Of a stretch of 64,000 nt of DNA, positions 47,347 to 56,660 are shown one piece after another. The notes beneath the pieces were generated by a model. The model did not search any database, was not told where the DNA came from, and worked only from the letters and a program-made list of their open reading frames with translations. Numbering within the stretch: the first letter of the stretch is position 1; each line of letters opens with the position of its first letter. Both the position numbers and the translations under genes were made by a program. Source of the DNA: an uncultured Kangiella sp. (GTDB lineage: Bacteria; Pseudomonadota; Gammaproteobacteria; Enterobacterales; Kangiellaceae); contig CANMKR010000004.1 of NCBI GenBank assembly GCA_947498625.1, forward strand, positions 1 to 64,000. The letters run 5' to 3'.

Positions 47347-48486
47347 GTGCCTATAATCTTTAAATCATTTTTATGCATAACACTGCTATTTTTTACTAGC
47401 AGTGTTTTAGCAGATAAAACTAAAACCGAACAAGAACTACAACAATTACAAAAAGCCATTGCTGCGGTAAAAGATAAACTTTCAAAAAACCAACAACAAC
47501 AATCCAAAGCTGAAAAACGCTTATCAGATGCCGATAAAAAATTATCCTCCGCCAGCAAAAATTTACGTGATACCAGAAACTCAATCACAAACAAACAAAG
47601 TGAGCTGAAAAATTTAAAAAAAGAACAAACGACTAAGCAGATTGAAGCACAACAACAAAAAGTTTTATTGGCCAATCAACTCAGAAGCGCTTATAAATCG
47701 GGCAATGAAGAATATTTAAAGCTTTTGCTAAATCAAGAAGACCCAGCAAAAGTAACACGGATGCTTAAATATTATGATTACTTAAACAAAGCTCGAATAG
47801 AAAACATTCAAGCATTGCAAAATAATCTTAAGCGGTTAAATGAAATTGAACTAGCGATAAATTCTAACATCCTCGATCTACAATCTTTACAACAATCGCA
47901 AGAGCAACAGCGCTCCAACTTATTAACGTTAAAGAAAGAACAGCAGTCGGCTTTAGCGCAGTTAAAAACTGACTATAGCTCTAATAATCAGCGTTTATCG
48001 AAACTGCGACGAAATGAGCAAGAATTACAAAAGCTACTTTCTCAATTAGAAGAAACACTTAAGAATTTCAGCCCGCCACAATCCTTAAATGGCCTGGCGA
48101 ACTTTAAGCGTAAACTTAACTGGCCTTTAAAAGGAAACCTTTTGCACCGGTTTGGTACCTCTAAGCTTAATAGTTCGCTTAAATGGAATGGGATTATGAT
48201 TAATAGTAAAGAAGGTAAAGAAGTCCAGGCCATCCAACAAGGCAGAGTTGTTTTCGCCGATTGGTTGCGCGGTTTTGGATTAATGACTATTATCGATCAT
48301 GGTAAAGGCTATTTATCACTGTATGGCCATAATCAATCGCTGCTAAAAAATCCTGGGGATTTTGTTGAGGCTGGCGAGCCGATTTCTACTGTAGGACAAA
48401 GCGGTGGATTTCCGCAGAGTGCCCTTTATTTTGAAATTCGGCACAATGGCAAACCGCAAAATCCATTACAATGGATAAAGCAGTAA
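47347..48486 (+). CDS. envC: Murein hydrolase activator EnvC
   Basis: EnvC is a periplasmic FtsEX partner that turns on the septal amidases AmiA and AmiB during division. The GTG start gives a good signal peptide (1-18). Next is a long coiled coil (about 20-250) and a LytM domain (about 265-379). The zinc ligands of active M23 enzymes are lost here (WNGIMI in place of HxxxD and LYFEIRH in place of HLHFE), the mark of EnvC as an activator and not an enzyme. It lies between gpmI and ctpA. Confidence 0.93.
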   Translation: MPIIFKSFLCITLLFFTSSVLADKTKTEQELQQLQKAIAAVKDKLSKNQQQQSKAEKRLSDADKKLSSASKNLRDTRNSITNKQSELKNLKKEQTTKQIEAQQQKVLLANQLRSAYKSGNEEYLKLLLNQEDPAKVTRMLKYYDYLNKARIENIQALQNNLKRLNEIELAINSNILDLQSLQQSQEQQRSNLLTLKKEQQSALAQLKTDYSSNNQRLSKLRRNEQELQKLLSQLEETLKNFSPPQSLNGLANFKRKLNWPLKGNLLHRFGTSKLNSSLKWNGIMINSKEGKEVQAIQQGRVVFADWLRGFGLMTIIDHGKGYLSLYGHNQSLLKNPGDFVEAGEPISTVGQSGGFPQSALYFEIRHNGKPQNPLQWIKQ

Positions 48487-48505
48487 TTCATTTATCGAGA
48501 ACATT

Positions 48506-49729
48506 ATGCTAAAAATTATTTTAACCATTTCGATCTTATGTTTGAGCACTAATCTTTATGCTGAACATAGTGAAAGCGTTAAAAAGCAAAAAGATGCTTT
48601 TGATGCTCGAATTGAAGAGTTGCCATTGGATGAACTGGCTACTTTAACCGATGTTTACGCGCAAATTAAGAAAGTTTATGTGAATGAGTTAAGCGATAAG
48701 GAAATCTTAGAAAATGCCGTAAAAGGTATGCTAAGCAATTTGGATAAACACTCCGCCTATCTTAGTCCTGACCGGTTTGAACAACTAGAAGAATCTGCCC
48801 GCGGTGAATATGGTGGCATCGGAATTCGCGCTGATCATTTAGACGATGCTATCTATGTGCGTTATATTTTCGACGAATCACCCGCAAAAAAATCAGGATT
48901 AAAGTTAAATGACCGCATTGTTGCGATTGATGGTCAATCAACCAAAGGCATGAGCGTGGCCGAAGGCAGCGACTTATTACGCGGCACCCCAAATTCAAAA
49001 CTCAAACTAACCATCATTTCTGAAAACTCAGAAGAAGAAAGAGCGGTAAAGTTAAAACGGAAAATTATCCAATTCACCAGTGTCAGTTATGAGCTCATTG
49101 AACCTGATATTGGCTATGCCCGTGTTGGTGAGTTTCAGGCTCGAACCGCTAAAGATCTCACTCAAGCCATCACAAAAATGGAGAAAAATAATAAAAACCC
49201 ATTAAAAGGTTTTATTCTCGATTTGCGTAATAATCCTGGTGGTATTTTAGAAATGGCGGTTACGGTTAGCGATTTATTCTTACATCAAGGCGTCATTGTT
49301 TACACCAAAGGACGGCTAGCAGATTCTAACCAAGAGTATAGCGCTACCTCTGGTGATATCTTAAGAAATCGTCCTTTGATTGTTCTAGTTAATGGTATTT
49401 CCGCTTCCGCGTCTGAGATTGTTTCAGGCGCCTTGCAAGATCACAAGCGAGCTTTAATATTAGGAACTCAATCCTATGGTAAAGGCTCTGTTCAAACGGT
49501 TTACCCGATTCAAGGTAAAGGAGGTGGAATAAAGATTACTACGGCACTTTATTACACGCCTAACGACCGCTCGATAAGAGACTTGGGGATTACTCCAGAT
49601 TTAATCGTAGAGTTTGAGGAGTTCGAAGGTGATACTTCTGATGTTAAGCCTAACTATAAAGTGGATAATCAAGTAGTCGCGGCAGTGGAAGAGATTAAAA
49701 AATTAAGTAACAAGGGGGTTACAAACTAA
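48506..49729 (+). CDS. ctpA: C-terminal processing peptidase (S41, CtpA-like)
   Basis: This 407-aa periplasmic serine protease has a signal peptide (1-19) and a PDZ domain (about 95-180). The S41 catalytic core has S301 (SASASEI) and K326 (SYGKGSVQ) as the Ser-Lys pair, with the FILDLRNNPGG strand. It probably trims or degrades cell-wall enzymes and other periplasmic proteins, consistent with lying next to envC. It ends 4 bases inside the convergent nudE gene. Confidence 0.94.
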   Translation: MLKIILTISILCLSTNLYAEHSESVKKQKDAFDARIEELPLDELATLTDVYAQIKKVYVNELSDKEILENAVKGMLSNLDKHSAYLSPDRFEQLEESARGEYGGIGIRADHLDDAIYVRYIFDESPAKKSGLKLNDRIVAIDGQSTKGMSVAEGSDLLRGTPNSKLKLTIISENSEEERAVKLKRKIIQFTSVSYELIEPDIGYARVGEFQARTAKDLTQAITKMEKNNKNPLKGFILDLRNNPGGILEMAVTVSDLFLHQGVIVYTKGRLADSNQEYSATSGDILRNRPLIVLVNGISASASEIVSGALQDHKRALILGTQSYGKGSVQTVYPIQGKGGGIKITTALYYTPNDRSIRDLGITPDLIVEFEEFEGDTSDVKPNYKVDNQVVAAVEEIKKLSNKGVTN

Positions 49730-50274
49730 TCCTGCTGCTGTAGAAAATTTTGCAGTAAGTATAAAGCTGCTATGCTTCTAGCCTCAGTAAAGTCATGCCG
49801 TAATAGCAATTGCTCAATCTCACTAAATTTCCACTGAACAACTTCAATCGGTTCAGGCTCATCACCCTCAAGTCTTGATGGGTATAACTCTTCTGCGACT
49901 ACTAAATCCATTTTATGACTTAAATAACCTGGTGCTAAACTAATCTTTTTCAGTTGCGTTAATTTTTTCGCTGCAAAACCTGTTTCTTCTTGCAGCTCAC
50001 GGTTAGCAGCATCTATCGACTTTTCTCCTGGTTCCACCAATCCTTTAGGGAAAGCTAACTCATAAGCTTCCACCCCTGCCGCGTATTCTTTGATCAATAA
50101 AAAGTGTTCCTCATCAACCACAGGAATCACCAATACTGCGCCATTAGAGCCTGCCTTTAATCGCTCATAGATCCTTTTCTCACCATTGGAGAATTCCATG
50201 GATAACTCTTCAACCGCAAATAAGCGGGTTTGCGCAACTATTTTAGATTGTTTGATTTTCGGTAGCTTGCTCAT
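49726..50274 (-). CDS. nudE: ADP compounds hydrolase NudE
   Basis: This Nudix hydrolase acts on ADP-ribose, NADH and diadenosine polyphosphates. The Nudix box is visible from GLVEPGEKS to RELQEETGF. ATG 50274 is preferred; a TTG four codons upstream would overlap the preceding gene. It is 182 aa. The ATG is 5 bases after the yrfG stop, as expected for the E. coli-like nudE-yrfG pairing. Confidence 0.93.
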   Translation of the reverse strand: MSKLPKIKQSKIVAQTRLFAVEELSMEFSNGEKRIYERLKAGSNGAVLVIPVVDEEHFLLIKEYAAGVEAYELAFPKGLVEPGEKSIDAANRELQEETGFAAKKLTQLKKISLAPGYLSHKMDLVVAEELYPSRLEGDEPEPIEVVQWKFSEIEQLLLRHDFTEARSIAALYLLQNFLQQQD

Positions 50275-50279
50275 GAATT

Positions 50280-50939
50280 TTACCAATTTAAAATTTCATC
50301 CAGTTGATTAATGCTTTCAAAACTAGGATAAGATTTCATTGGTTTAGAAGAATCTGGACTTGATACCCCCAGTGTAAACTCAATCCCAAAATTCCTAGCA
50401 GCTTGTAAGATATCAATACTATCATCCACAAACAAAGTGGTTTTCTTGTCAAAGTTCCAGCGGGATTCTATCGCCTGCCAAAACTTGCTACTTTCTTTTG
50501 GATAGCTTGTTTGATGACTCGAAAGTACTTCATCGAAATAGGAAGAAAAATCCTTTTGCTTTAACTTTATTGCTAAAGTATCTGGATGCGCATTGGTGAC
50601 CAAATAGATAGTTTTATGTTGCTCTTTTGCGCTGCGAAGAAATTCTAATGTACCCTCACGGTATTCTACTCGCTCTGCAATACTAGATTTGATCTCGGCT
50701 ATATCTAAAGTTAATTTTTCAGACCAAAAGTCAGTACAATACCATTGAAGACTCCCTTGATATTGTGCGAAGAGTTTAGTTAATTTATTGTTGGCTGCTA
50801 CCTCTGAAATATCGTGCTTTTTGGCGTATTCTCTCGGTATTAATTCTAACCAAAAGTAATTATCGAACTCTAAGTCTAGTAAAGTACCGTCCATGTCAAG
50901 CAAGACAGTTTCTATTTGCTGCCAGTTAGAGCTTGTCAC
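50280..50939 (-). CDS. yrfG: HAD-family GMP/IMP nucleotidase YrfG
   Basis: This HAD hydrolase dephosphorylates purine mononucleotides. It has motif I DMDGTLLDL, motif II TNAH, the motif III Lys in YPKES and motif IV VDDS. GTG 50939 fits best: it overlaps the gspN stop (TAGTG) and gives an N-terminus aligning with E. coli YrfG (NWQQIETVLLDMDG). A TTG six codons earlier is unnecessary. It is 219 aa and translationally coupled to the gsp operon. Confidence 0.9.
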   Translation of the reverse strand: MTSSNWQQIETVLLDMDGTLLDLEFDNYFWLELIPREYAKKHDISEVAANNKLTKLFAQYQGSLQWYCTDFWSEKLTLDIAEIKSSIAERVEYREGTLEFLRSAKEQHKTIYLVTNAHPDTLAIKLKQKDFSSYFDEVLSSHQTSYPKESSKFWQAIESRWNFDKKTTLFVDDSIDILQAARNFGIEFTLGVSSPDSSKPMKSYPSFESINQLDEILNW

Positions 50940-51697
50940 TAAAATTTTCCATTCCAAACAATCTCATAACGTCCATTATTTATGCGAGCAATCTTTTTGA
51001 TCCAATTATCAAGATCGGCAGGAAGCGAAGAGCTAGTGGTGAGATTTAATTTATAATCTCTCGCAGGCGTTAAAGATAGCTGCCCTTCAATATCTAATAA
51101 GCCTTTATTTTCAGTTATCTCAATAACCAAATTATTATTAGCGTCTGTGGCTATTTGAAATTTAAAATCTCCTAACGGCAGATTGTTATTAAGATACTCG
51201 ATGTTGGCATTCAACCAATCGCCATTACCTTGCACATTTGACCAACTGTCCTTTGGAGAAAAGTCCGCAACTTTGATATCTCCGACAATGGTCCCATTGA
51301 CACCTTTTACAGGGAACTTCATAAAAGGGTCTAATAACTGCGCATTTAAACGGTAAGCAAGGTTTTCTATAATAACCTTTTCCGTCTGAGCATCAAGCTC
51401 ACCTTCAAGCTTTAAATTCTCGTCATCGGCAGAAAGATGTAGGCTCAAACTGCCAGCTAGCAAGGAAAAAGGACTGATATCAATCGCAACATTTTGGATC
51501 GTCAGTTGTTTATAGCTAATGGCAGCAAATTTGGGCGACCAAATAGAACCGCTAATTTCACCGAATTGCAGGGACTGTAAATTTGGGGGCAGATAACTTT
51601 TTACGATTGGAACTATGGTTCTTGCCGGTGCTAAGACTAATAAAAATACTATTAATACAACAATACTCAGCAAAATGCCGAATAGTTTCTTTTTCAC
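50939..51697 (-). CDS. gspN: Type II secretion protein GspN
   Basis: GspN is a membrane-anchored periplasmic protein of the T2SS, accessory in some species. The 252-aa protein has an N-terminal helix (about 5-24, followed by LAPARTIVPIV) and a beta-rich periplasmic domain with family features such as FGEISGSIWSP. It is the last gsp gene, 3 bases after gspM. Confidence 0.88.
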   Translation of the reverse strand: MKKKLFGILLSIVVLIVFLLVLAPARTIVPIVKSYLPPNLQSLQFGEISGSIWSPKFAAISYKQLTIQNVAIDISPFSLLAGSLSLHLSADDENLKLEGELDAQTEKVIIENLAYRLNAQLLDPFMKFPVKGVNGTIVGDIKVADFSPKDSWSNVQGNGDWLNANIEYLNNNLPLGDFKFQIATDANNNLVIEITENKGLLDIEGQLSLTPARDYKLNLTTSSSLPADLDNWIKKIARINNGRYEIVWNGKF

Positions 51698-51700
51698 AAT

Positions 51701-52177
51701 TTAACCTGCTCTTAACACTTTTAAAGATACGTCAACTTTTCCAGAAGCATCGGTTTTTGATACTCGTAAATTTTCTACAATTAATCCTTTATTTTGCTCA
51801 AGATCAGCCACCCATTGAATCAACTTATCAAATTCAACATCATCTAAACGCAGTTGCATCTCTTGATTTCTTTTACGCTCTTGGATATTAGACAAACGCA
51901 AACCATATTGGTTAGCCGTTTGATTAACCATTTGGTTTAAAGGTTGATTGGAAGCGGTATTAACCCCTCCTGCTTTCAAAGTAGTTACTTGCTGTTTTAA
52001 AGTCCCTAATTGAGAGGCTAAAGCATCGCGGTCATTGACTAGGCCCGCTCGATAGTCTTTTATCGGTAATATGATTAATAAGGTAATGAGAAGCAAACCA
52101 AAAGCTATGCCTAAAATTTGAATCATTAACTTTTCCCGCTGATTAAGGCCAGCATACCAATTCTTCAACTCACTCAT
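51701..52177 (-). CDS. gspM: Type II secretion protein GspM
   Basis: This inner-membrane platform protein binds GspL. Its 158 aa hold a short cytoplasmic start (ELKNWYAGLNQREK), one membrane helix (about 18-38) and a periplasmic ferredoxin-like domain. It overlaps gspL by one base. Confidence 0.92.
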   Translation of the reverse strand: MSELKNWYAGLNQREKLMIQILGIAFGLLLITLLIILPIKDYRAGLVNDRDALASQLGTLKQQVTTLKAGGVNTASNQPLNQMVNQTANQYGLRLSNIQERKRNQEMQLRLDDVEFDKLIQWVADLEQNKGLIVENLRVSKTDASGKVDVSLKVLRAG

Positions 52178-53412
52178 TAGTTCACCTTAACCACTAGTCT
52201 GGTTGTCCAACTACCATCATTATCTTTAGCATTTCTCATTTCAGCTTTGAGGCCATTTGCTTCAAGTCGCTCTTGAGTTGAAGTTAATTGCTGATAGTTA
52301 TCGGCAATAACATCCAGATTCAAAGTACCTTGCTTCGAGTTATAATCAATCTGCTCTAACCTTAGCTGCGCAGGATCTATGGTGGTATACACTTTATCTA
52401 ACAAACTCGTTAAGCCAGCCACTTGCCCAGTACTACCAGCAGCTTTTTTATATAAACGGCCAATCTCGCTGATTTTTGAGTCTAGTTTTTGCTCATCAAT
52501 ATTAGGACTAATCTTCCTAACTTCTTGCAAGGCCTGTTGTTGATAATCATCTCTTTCACTTTTAAGTACAATGATATCGCTGATTAAATAACTCAAACCA
52601 ATCACTGCTAATACCGATGCTGCTATTAATGGTAACTTCCATACTCCAATAGAATTGTTTGATTTTTTTGTAGGCGAAAAATCTTGCTGTAATAAATTAA
52701 TGCCGTTACTTCTATCTTGCGAAGCGAGCCAAAGCAACTCGTCGTCAATTGGCATCGGCTGTAAAGCCAAGCCTGCAACAGAGCTTAAATTTATCGGCGC
52801 TTCTTTATCAGAAAAAACTCTTAATGCTTGGCTAATGCTTTGCTCTTCTTCAACCGCTTGATTTATATTCCATTGCAATAAATCCTTTGCCATATCCTGC
52901 GGGGCGGACCAAAAGTTATTGCTATCTTGTCTTACTAACACTGGATCTGAATCTAACATAGTCCAGGCATCATCAAACACCGGCAGACTAGCTGCATCCG
53001 CTACGAGTTCATCAGGTTCAACACCAGCCCCTTTAAAACTATCTAATAAATCTGATAAATAAGCCTTACTGATAACATTGACTGAAATTTGATTATTCCC
53101 ATCAATATCACCTAAAGCAAAATGCTGAGTTTCTACTGATTCAATCACTAATTCTTCAACTAAATAAGGAACGGCTTTTTGCAAATGCTTCCTATTTTTT
53201 GTGGGTGCATCTACTTTAAAAGTTCTAATTTTTTCGGCCGGGATTAAAACCGTTACGGGTAATACTTCCGCCATCTCCGCAAGCGCCACAATATCACTGA
53301 GCAACAAGTTTCCGCGCTCAAGAAAGGCTGTCGTTGCTTCCTGTGAATTAATGAGTCCCCATTCAACCGATTCATGATCGGGCAATAATCGAATAAATAA
53401 TCGATCTTTCAT
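52177..53412 (-). CDS. gspL: Type II secretion protein GspL
   Basis: GspL anchors the GspE ATPase to the membrane platform. ATG 53412 is chosen because it has a GGAGAT ribosome-binding site and begins one base after the gspK stop. A further in-frame ATG 13 codons upstream lies inside gspK. It is 411 aa: an actin-like cytoplasmic domain (about 1-255), a membrane helix (about 263-280) and a periplasmic ferredoxin-like domain with a coiled region. Confidence 0.92.
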   Translation of the reverse strand: MKDRLFIRLLPDHESVEWGLINSQEATTAFLERGNLLLSDIVALAEMAEVLPVTVLIPAEKIRTFKVDAPTKNRKHLQKAVPYLVEELVIESVETQHFALGDIDGNNQISVNVISKAYLSDLLDSFKGAGVEPDELVADAASLPVFDDAWTMLDSDPVLVRQDSNNFWSAPQDMAKDLLQWNINQAVEEEQSISQALRVFSDKEAPINLSSVAGLALQPMPIDDELLWLASQDRSNGINLLQQDFSPTKKSNNSIGVWKLPLIAASVLAVIGLSYLISDIIVLKSERDDYQQQALQEVRKISPNIDEQKLDSKISEIGRLYKKAAGSTGQVAGLTSLLDKVYTTIDPAQLRLEQIDYNSKQGTLNLDVIADNYQQLTSTQERLEANGLKAEMRNAKDNDGSWTTRLVVKVN

Positions 53413-53413
53413 T

Positions 53414-54469
53414 TCAATCTCCGATGTGGCGTGCAACCACTTGAAAGTCATTATTGTTTTTTATTAACAATGATTTTGTTTCTGCTTTTCCGGTATGAAT
53501 AACAGCCCTTGCTGTCATCAAAAAATATTTACTGTCGAAAGCTAAACGACCTCTGCCTGCTTTGGAGGTTTTCCCTCCTTCTAAAGCGGTAAAGAAATCA
53601 CCTTCGTTGTACCCTTCTTCGGGTAACTCTTGCAGCACCTGCTGAACAGTCGATAAATTCACATCATCTAATAAAGCCCACACCAAAACTGCATGCTCAG
53701 GCTTAACCGTGTTGACGTTGATAGTGCCCTCTTGAATAGGTAAGACACATATATAATCCTTAATCGCATCATAAATCTCAGGTGTATAACCTTTGATCAC
53801 CAATAGCTCGCTAGTATGAGCTAATAAGTTATTGGCCGCTCGATAAGGGATTTCATAACCAGTGTAGGTATAATCCTCTGCTCCATCTGCGCCAGAAACC
53901 TCTTCATCTGGATCTAACCAATCTCTTAAAGTCGAAGCCAGCTGCGCTGGGGTTGCTTCTGTATCGCTAGGCAATAATGAGTCCAATAACTTTGCGTAAA
54001 TTTTTTCGCCCGGTAATTGTTTACCAAATTCAACGGGATCAATTACCGCCGTATCGCGAGACTCATCCCTTAGTTCTGTATCAGGGCCGCCATCTCTGCC
54101 ACCGCCTTGGCTGCCTGCTACCAATAACGAATTCAAATTGAAGCAGCTGTGCATATCACGCACTGTACCTTCGAGTGAACCCAAATTATTTTCAATCGGA
54201 AACTGCATAGGGGTTGTAGCCCACTGCTGATTTCTAACTACCCGCTCTGCCTTTGTCTGTTCAAAAAACTGTGACAGCAGACTTGTACCAAAAATCTCTG
54301 CGCCCGCCATATATTCACTAGCACGAGCGTTATTAATAATATTAAAAGTTCTTCTATCACTGACTTGACGATCATTAATAATAAAAGTTGCGAACATCAT
54401 CAAAACCGCTGCAATCATTAACACAGTAATGAGTGCGATACCTTGCTGTTTTTGATTTGGTTTTCTCAT
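53414..54469 (-). CDS. gspK: Type II secretion minor pseudopilin GspK
   Basis: GspK caps the pseudopilus tip with GspI and GspJ. The 351-aa protein has a prepilin leader ending G10 before IALITVLMIAA. Position 5 of the mature protein is Thr, not Glu, as is usual for GspK. A large helical insert and calcium-binding-like acidic loops follow. Confidence 0.94.
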   Translation of the reverse strand: MRKPNQKQQGIALITVLMIAAVLMMFATFIINDRQVSDRRTFNIINNARASEYMAGAEIFGTSLLSQFFEQTKAERVVRNQQWATTPMQFPIENNLGSLEGTVRDMHSCFNLNSLLVAGSQGGGRDGGPDTELRDESRDTAVIDPVEFGKQLPGEKIYAKLLDSLLPSDTEATPAQLASTLRDWLDPDEEVSGADGAEDYTYTGYEIPYRAANNLLAHTSELLVIKGYTPEIYDAIKDYICVLPIQEGTINVNTVKPEHAVLVWALLDDVNLSTVQQVLQELPEEGYNEGDFFTALEGGKTSKAGRGRLAFDSKYFLMTARAVIHTGKAETKSLLIKNNNDFQVVARHIGD

Positions 54470-54491
54470 AAATTCTTTTAATTACTATTTA

Positions 54492-55154
54492 CTAGCGACC
54501 TTTTGAACCACCATCTATAGCAGGATTTCTTGGTTCTTCTGCTGCATCTGCGAAAGAAGCTATTGGAAATATTCTAAATATCTCGCCTAAGTCCTTTAAG
54601 ATTAAGGTAACCCGGATTGCTTTGGGCAAATCCGTTAAATTATTCTCTTCAGTTTCCCACTCTTTTATCCAGTCATCATCTTCTTCCAAGAACTCAAATT
54701 TTACCTCTTCAACCTGACTTAAAATCGGTCTTTTTAATTCTTGGTCCTCTTGCGCATTATCTACATACAACCAATGATTCCGAATCAATCTGTCTTCATC
54801 CAGCTTATAAACCAAATGCTGCAAATTACTGCGCGCTAATTTTGCTGGGTTACGCCAACCAGTACGAGTAAATTCTAAAAAGCTATCTGATGCGGAAGTT
54901 TTACCTCTTAATAAGGCAACCTTGTCACCAAATTCATTACGGCGTTCTCGAAACACCAGATGCTGAATATCATCTTCTATTTGCCGCACTGCTAATTGAA
55001 CTTCTCGCAAACGATTGATTTGCTTTTCATTTGATTTCATGGTGCCTTGAACAGTATTAAAAACCTGCATAGCCACCAATCCAAAAATACCTAAAATCGC
55101 TAATGAAATTAGTATTTCAGTTAAGCTAAACCCTTTTGCCTTTGCCCGTATCAT
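54492..55154 (-). CDS. gspJ: Type II secretion minor pseudopilin GspJ
   Basis: ATG 55154 is chosen: it lies one base after the gspI stop and gives a normal prepilin leader (MIRAKAKG, then FSLTEIL with Glu at position 5). An upstream start would overlap gspI. The protein has 220 aa and a typical GspJ beta-rich body. Confidence 0.93.
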   Translation of the reverse strand: MIRAKAKGFSLTEILISLAILGIFGLVAMQVFNTVQGTMKSNEKQINRLREVQLAVRQIEDDIQHLVFRERRNEFGDKVALLRGKTSASDSFLEFTRTGWRNPAKLARSNLQHLVYKLDEDRLIRNHWLYVDNAQEDQELKRPILSQVEEVKFEFLEEDDDWIKEWETEENNLTDLPKAIRVTLILKDLGEIFRIFPIASFADAAEEPRNPAIDGGSKGR

Positions 55155-55155
55155 G

Positions 55156-55530
55156 CTATTTCTTTTCTTTTTTACCGACAAAGCCTGTCATAGTGAAAGT
55201 GCCGTCCTGACCATAGAAAACCGATACCGCCACACGGCGTAAATTTTCTTCACTCGTTTCAACAACTTGGTGTCGAATTTTCCACTCGCGATTACCCAGT
55301 TCCATTTCTGATTCTTTAGAGCCGACTGAAGGCCACTTTTGATCCAGTTGCAGTTCAGCAATATAATTTTTAGCCACATAACTGGCTAAAGTTTTATCCC
55401 TGTTAGCAGTAATACTGTGAGCGCTGGAGTTAAAAAGGCCATACACTAATGGAATGATTAGTATCCCAGTAATCAACATTGCTACTAATAACTCTAACAA
55501 GGTCAAACCTTGTTGCTTTTTATTGAGCAT
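55156..55530 (-). CDS. gspI: Type II secretion minor pseudopilin GspI
   Basis: This 124-aa pseudopilin has cleavage after G8 (MLNKKQQG, then LTLLELL with Glu at 5). GspI nucleates the GspI-J-K tip complex. It overlaps gspH by 11 bases. Confidence 0.94.
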   Translation of the reverse strand: MLNKKQQGLTLLELLVAMLITGILIIPLVYGLFNSSAHSITANRDKTLASYVAKNYIAELQLDQKWPSVGSKESEMELGNREWKIRHQVVETSEENLRRVAVSVFYGQDGTFTMTGFVGKKEKK

Positions 55531-56179
55531 AAAAATTCTCTCTATCTAAATTTTTATCCCAATCTGATTGAAAGTCACCTTCCAAGGCTGTTCTGCTAAT
55601 TTTAAAATCGCCTAAATAGTTACCTCTGATGCGGTAGAAAACGCCGTCATCTTGATCAAGCCCAACAGTCAAAACAAATTCATTCATTTCACCACTTGAA
55701 AGCATAAACACTTGCGGTAACTTTATTTTCTTTTCGAGATCTAAATCGCCAGTCGTCACTTCAGTATCAGAACCTTTATCATCATCTTCATCTGGCTCAG
55801 CATTTTTTAAAAGTGACTCTTGCCCATCTACATTGACATATAGTGCAAAGGGTTCTTTAAATTCTTGTTCTTTCAAAAATTGATGATCTTCTAAACGCTG
55901 CCACTTTTCTTGGTTATAGATCAAAAAAAAGTAGCCATCGTCTTCAACTCTTAAGCCGAAATCAACACCCCGAATTATTGACTCTTCTTGAGCTATTTGT
56001 AACTGACCTAATAATTTATAGGCGTGATTTTTGAGATCACCTTTATGGTTGGAACCAAAAAATCGAAATGCACCCACTGCAATGATAGCGATGATTGCCA
56101 TTGCAATGACAACCTCAAGCATAGTAAAGCCAGCTTGAGGTTTTTTATTAAAAAAAAGGCTGTTTCTAATTTTCAACAT
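55520..56179 (-). CDS. gspH: Type II secretion minor pseudopilin GspH
   Basis: This 219-aa pseudopilin has its leader cut after G17 (then FTMLEVV with Glu at 5), an N-terminal hydrophobic helix and a beta-sandwich body with an acidic, disordered loop (DEDDDKGSD). It is somewhat longer than typical GspH because of that loop. It overlaps gspG by 14 bases. Confidence 0.92.
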   Translation of the reverse strand: MLKIRNSLFFNKKPQAGFTMLEVVIAMAIIAIIAVGAFRFFGSNHKGDLKNHAYKLLGQLQIAQEESIIRGVDFGLRVEDDGYFFLIYNQEKWQRLEDHQFLKEQEFKEPFALYVNVDGQESLLKNAEPDEDDDKGSDTEVTTGDLDLEKKIKLPQVFMLSSGEMNEFVLTVGLDQDDGVFYRIRGNYLGDFKISRTALEGDFQSDWDKNLDRENFYAQ

Positions 56180-56636
56180 TAAAATTGATTGCGTTCATGT
56201 TCCAAACGCTAATGTCTTGGAATTTACCTTGACCACCCGTGCGACCGTCAGCACCCATCGAATAGAGATCATAATCGTTTTCAATACCAGGAGATATATA
56301 TTGATATGGCTTACCCCAAGGGTCATTCGCTACGCCACCACCAGAAATATAACCACCACGCTGATAATTATTCGGAACCGGCTCTTGGGTTGGCTTACTC
56401 ACTAAAGCACTCAAACCTTGATCGGTTGTTGGAAAGAAACCATTATCGTTGTAATAACTCATCAAAGCCGACTGCAAATTAGTTAAGTCACCTTTAACGC
56501 GCGTGAATTTTGCTTCTTCAGTTTTACCCAAAAAGTTTACAGCGATAACCGTTGACATAATGGCAACAATTGCTAGTGCAACCAAAATTTCAGTGATGGT
56601 AAAACCCTTCGCTTTTTTTGAAAATTGTTTGTTCAT
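56166..56636 (-). CDS. gspG: Type II secretion major pseudopilin GspG
   Basis: GspG is the main subunit of the T2SS piston. The leader is cut after G11 (then FTITEIL with Glu at 5). The 156-aa protein has the family signatures YYNDNGFFPTTDQGLSALV, DPWGKPYQY and the calcium loop YDLYSMGADGRTGG. Confidence 0.97.
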   Translation of the reverse strand: MNKQFSKKAKGFTITEILVALAIVAIMSTVIAVNFLGKTEEAKFTRVKGDLTNLQSALMSYYNDNGFFPTTDQGLSALVSKPTQEPVPNNYQRGGYISGGGVANDPWGKPYQYISPGIENDYDLYSMGADGRTGGQGKFQDISVWNMNAINFNVEN

Positions 56637-56660
56637 TTTTTCTCTCTTACTTTAATCGTG

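Noticed and set aside
54617-54871. Open frames antisense to the gsp genes, and similar shadows over priA, hslU, glnA, typA and others
   Set aside because: They oppose well-supported genes, lack ribosome-binding sites and show no domain; they arise from codon bias of the true frame.
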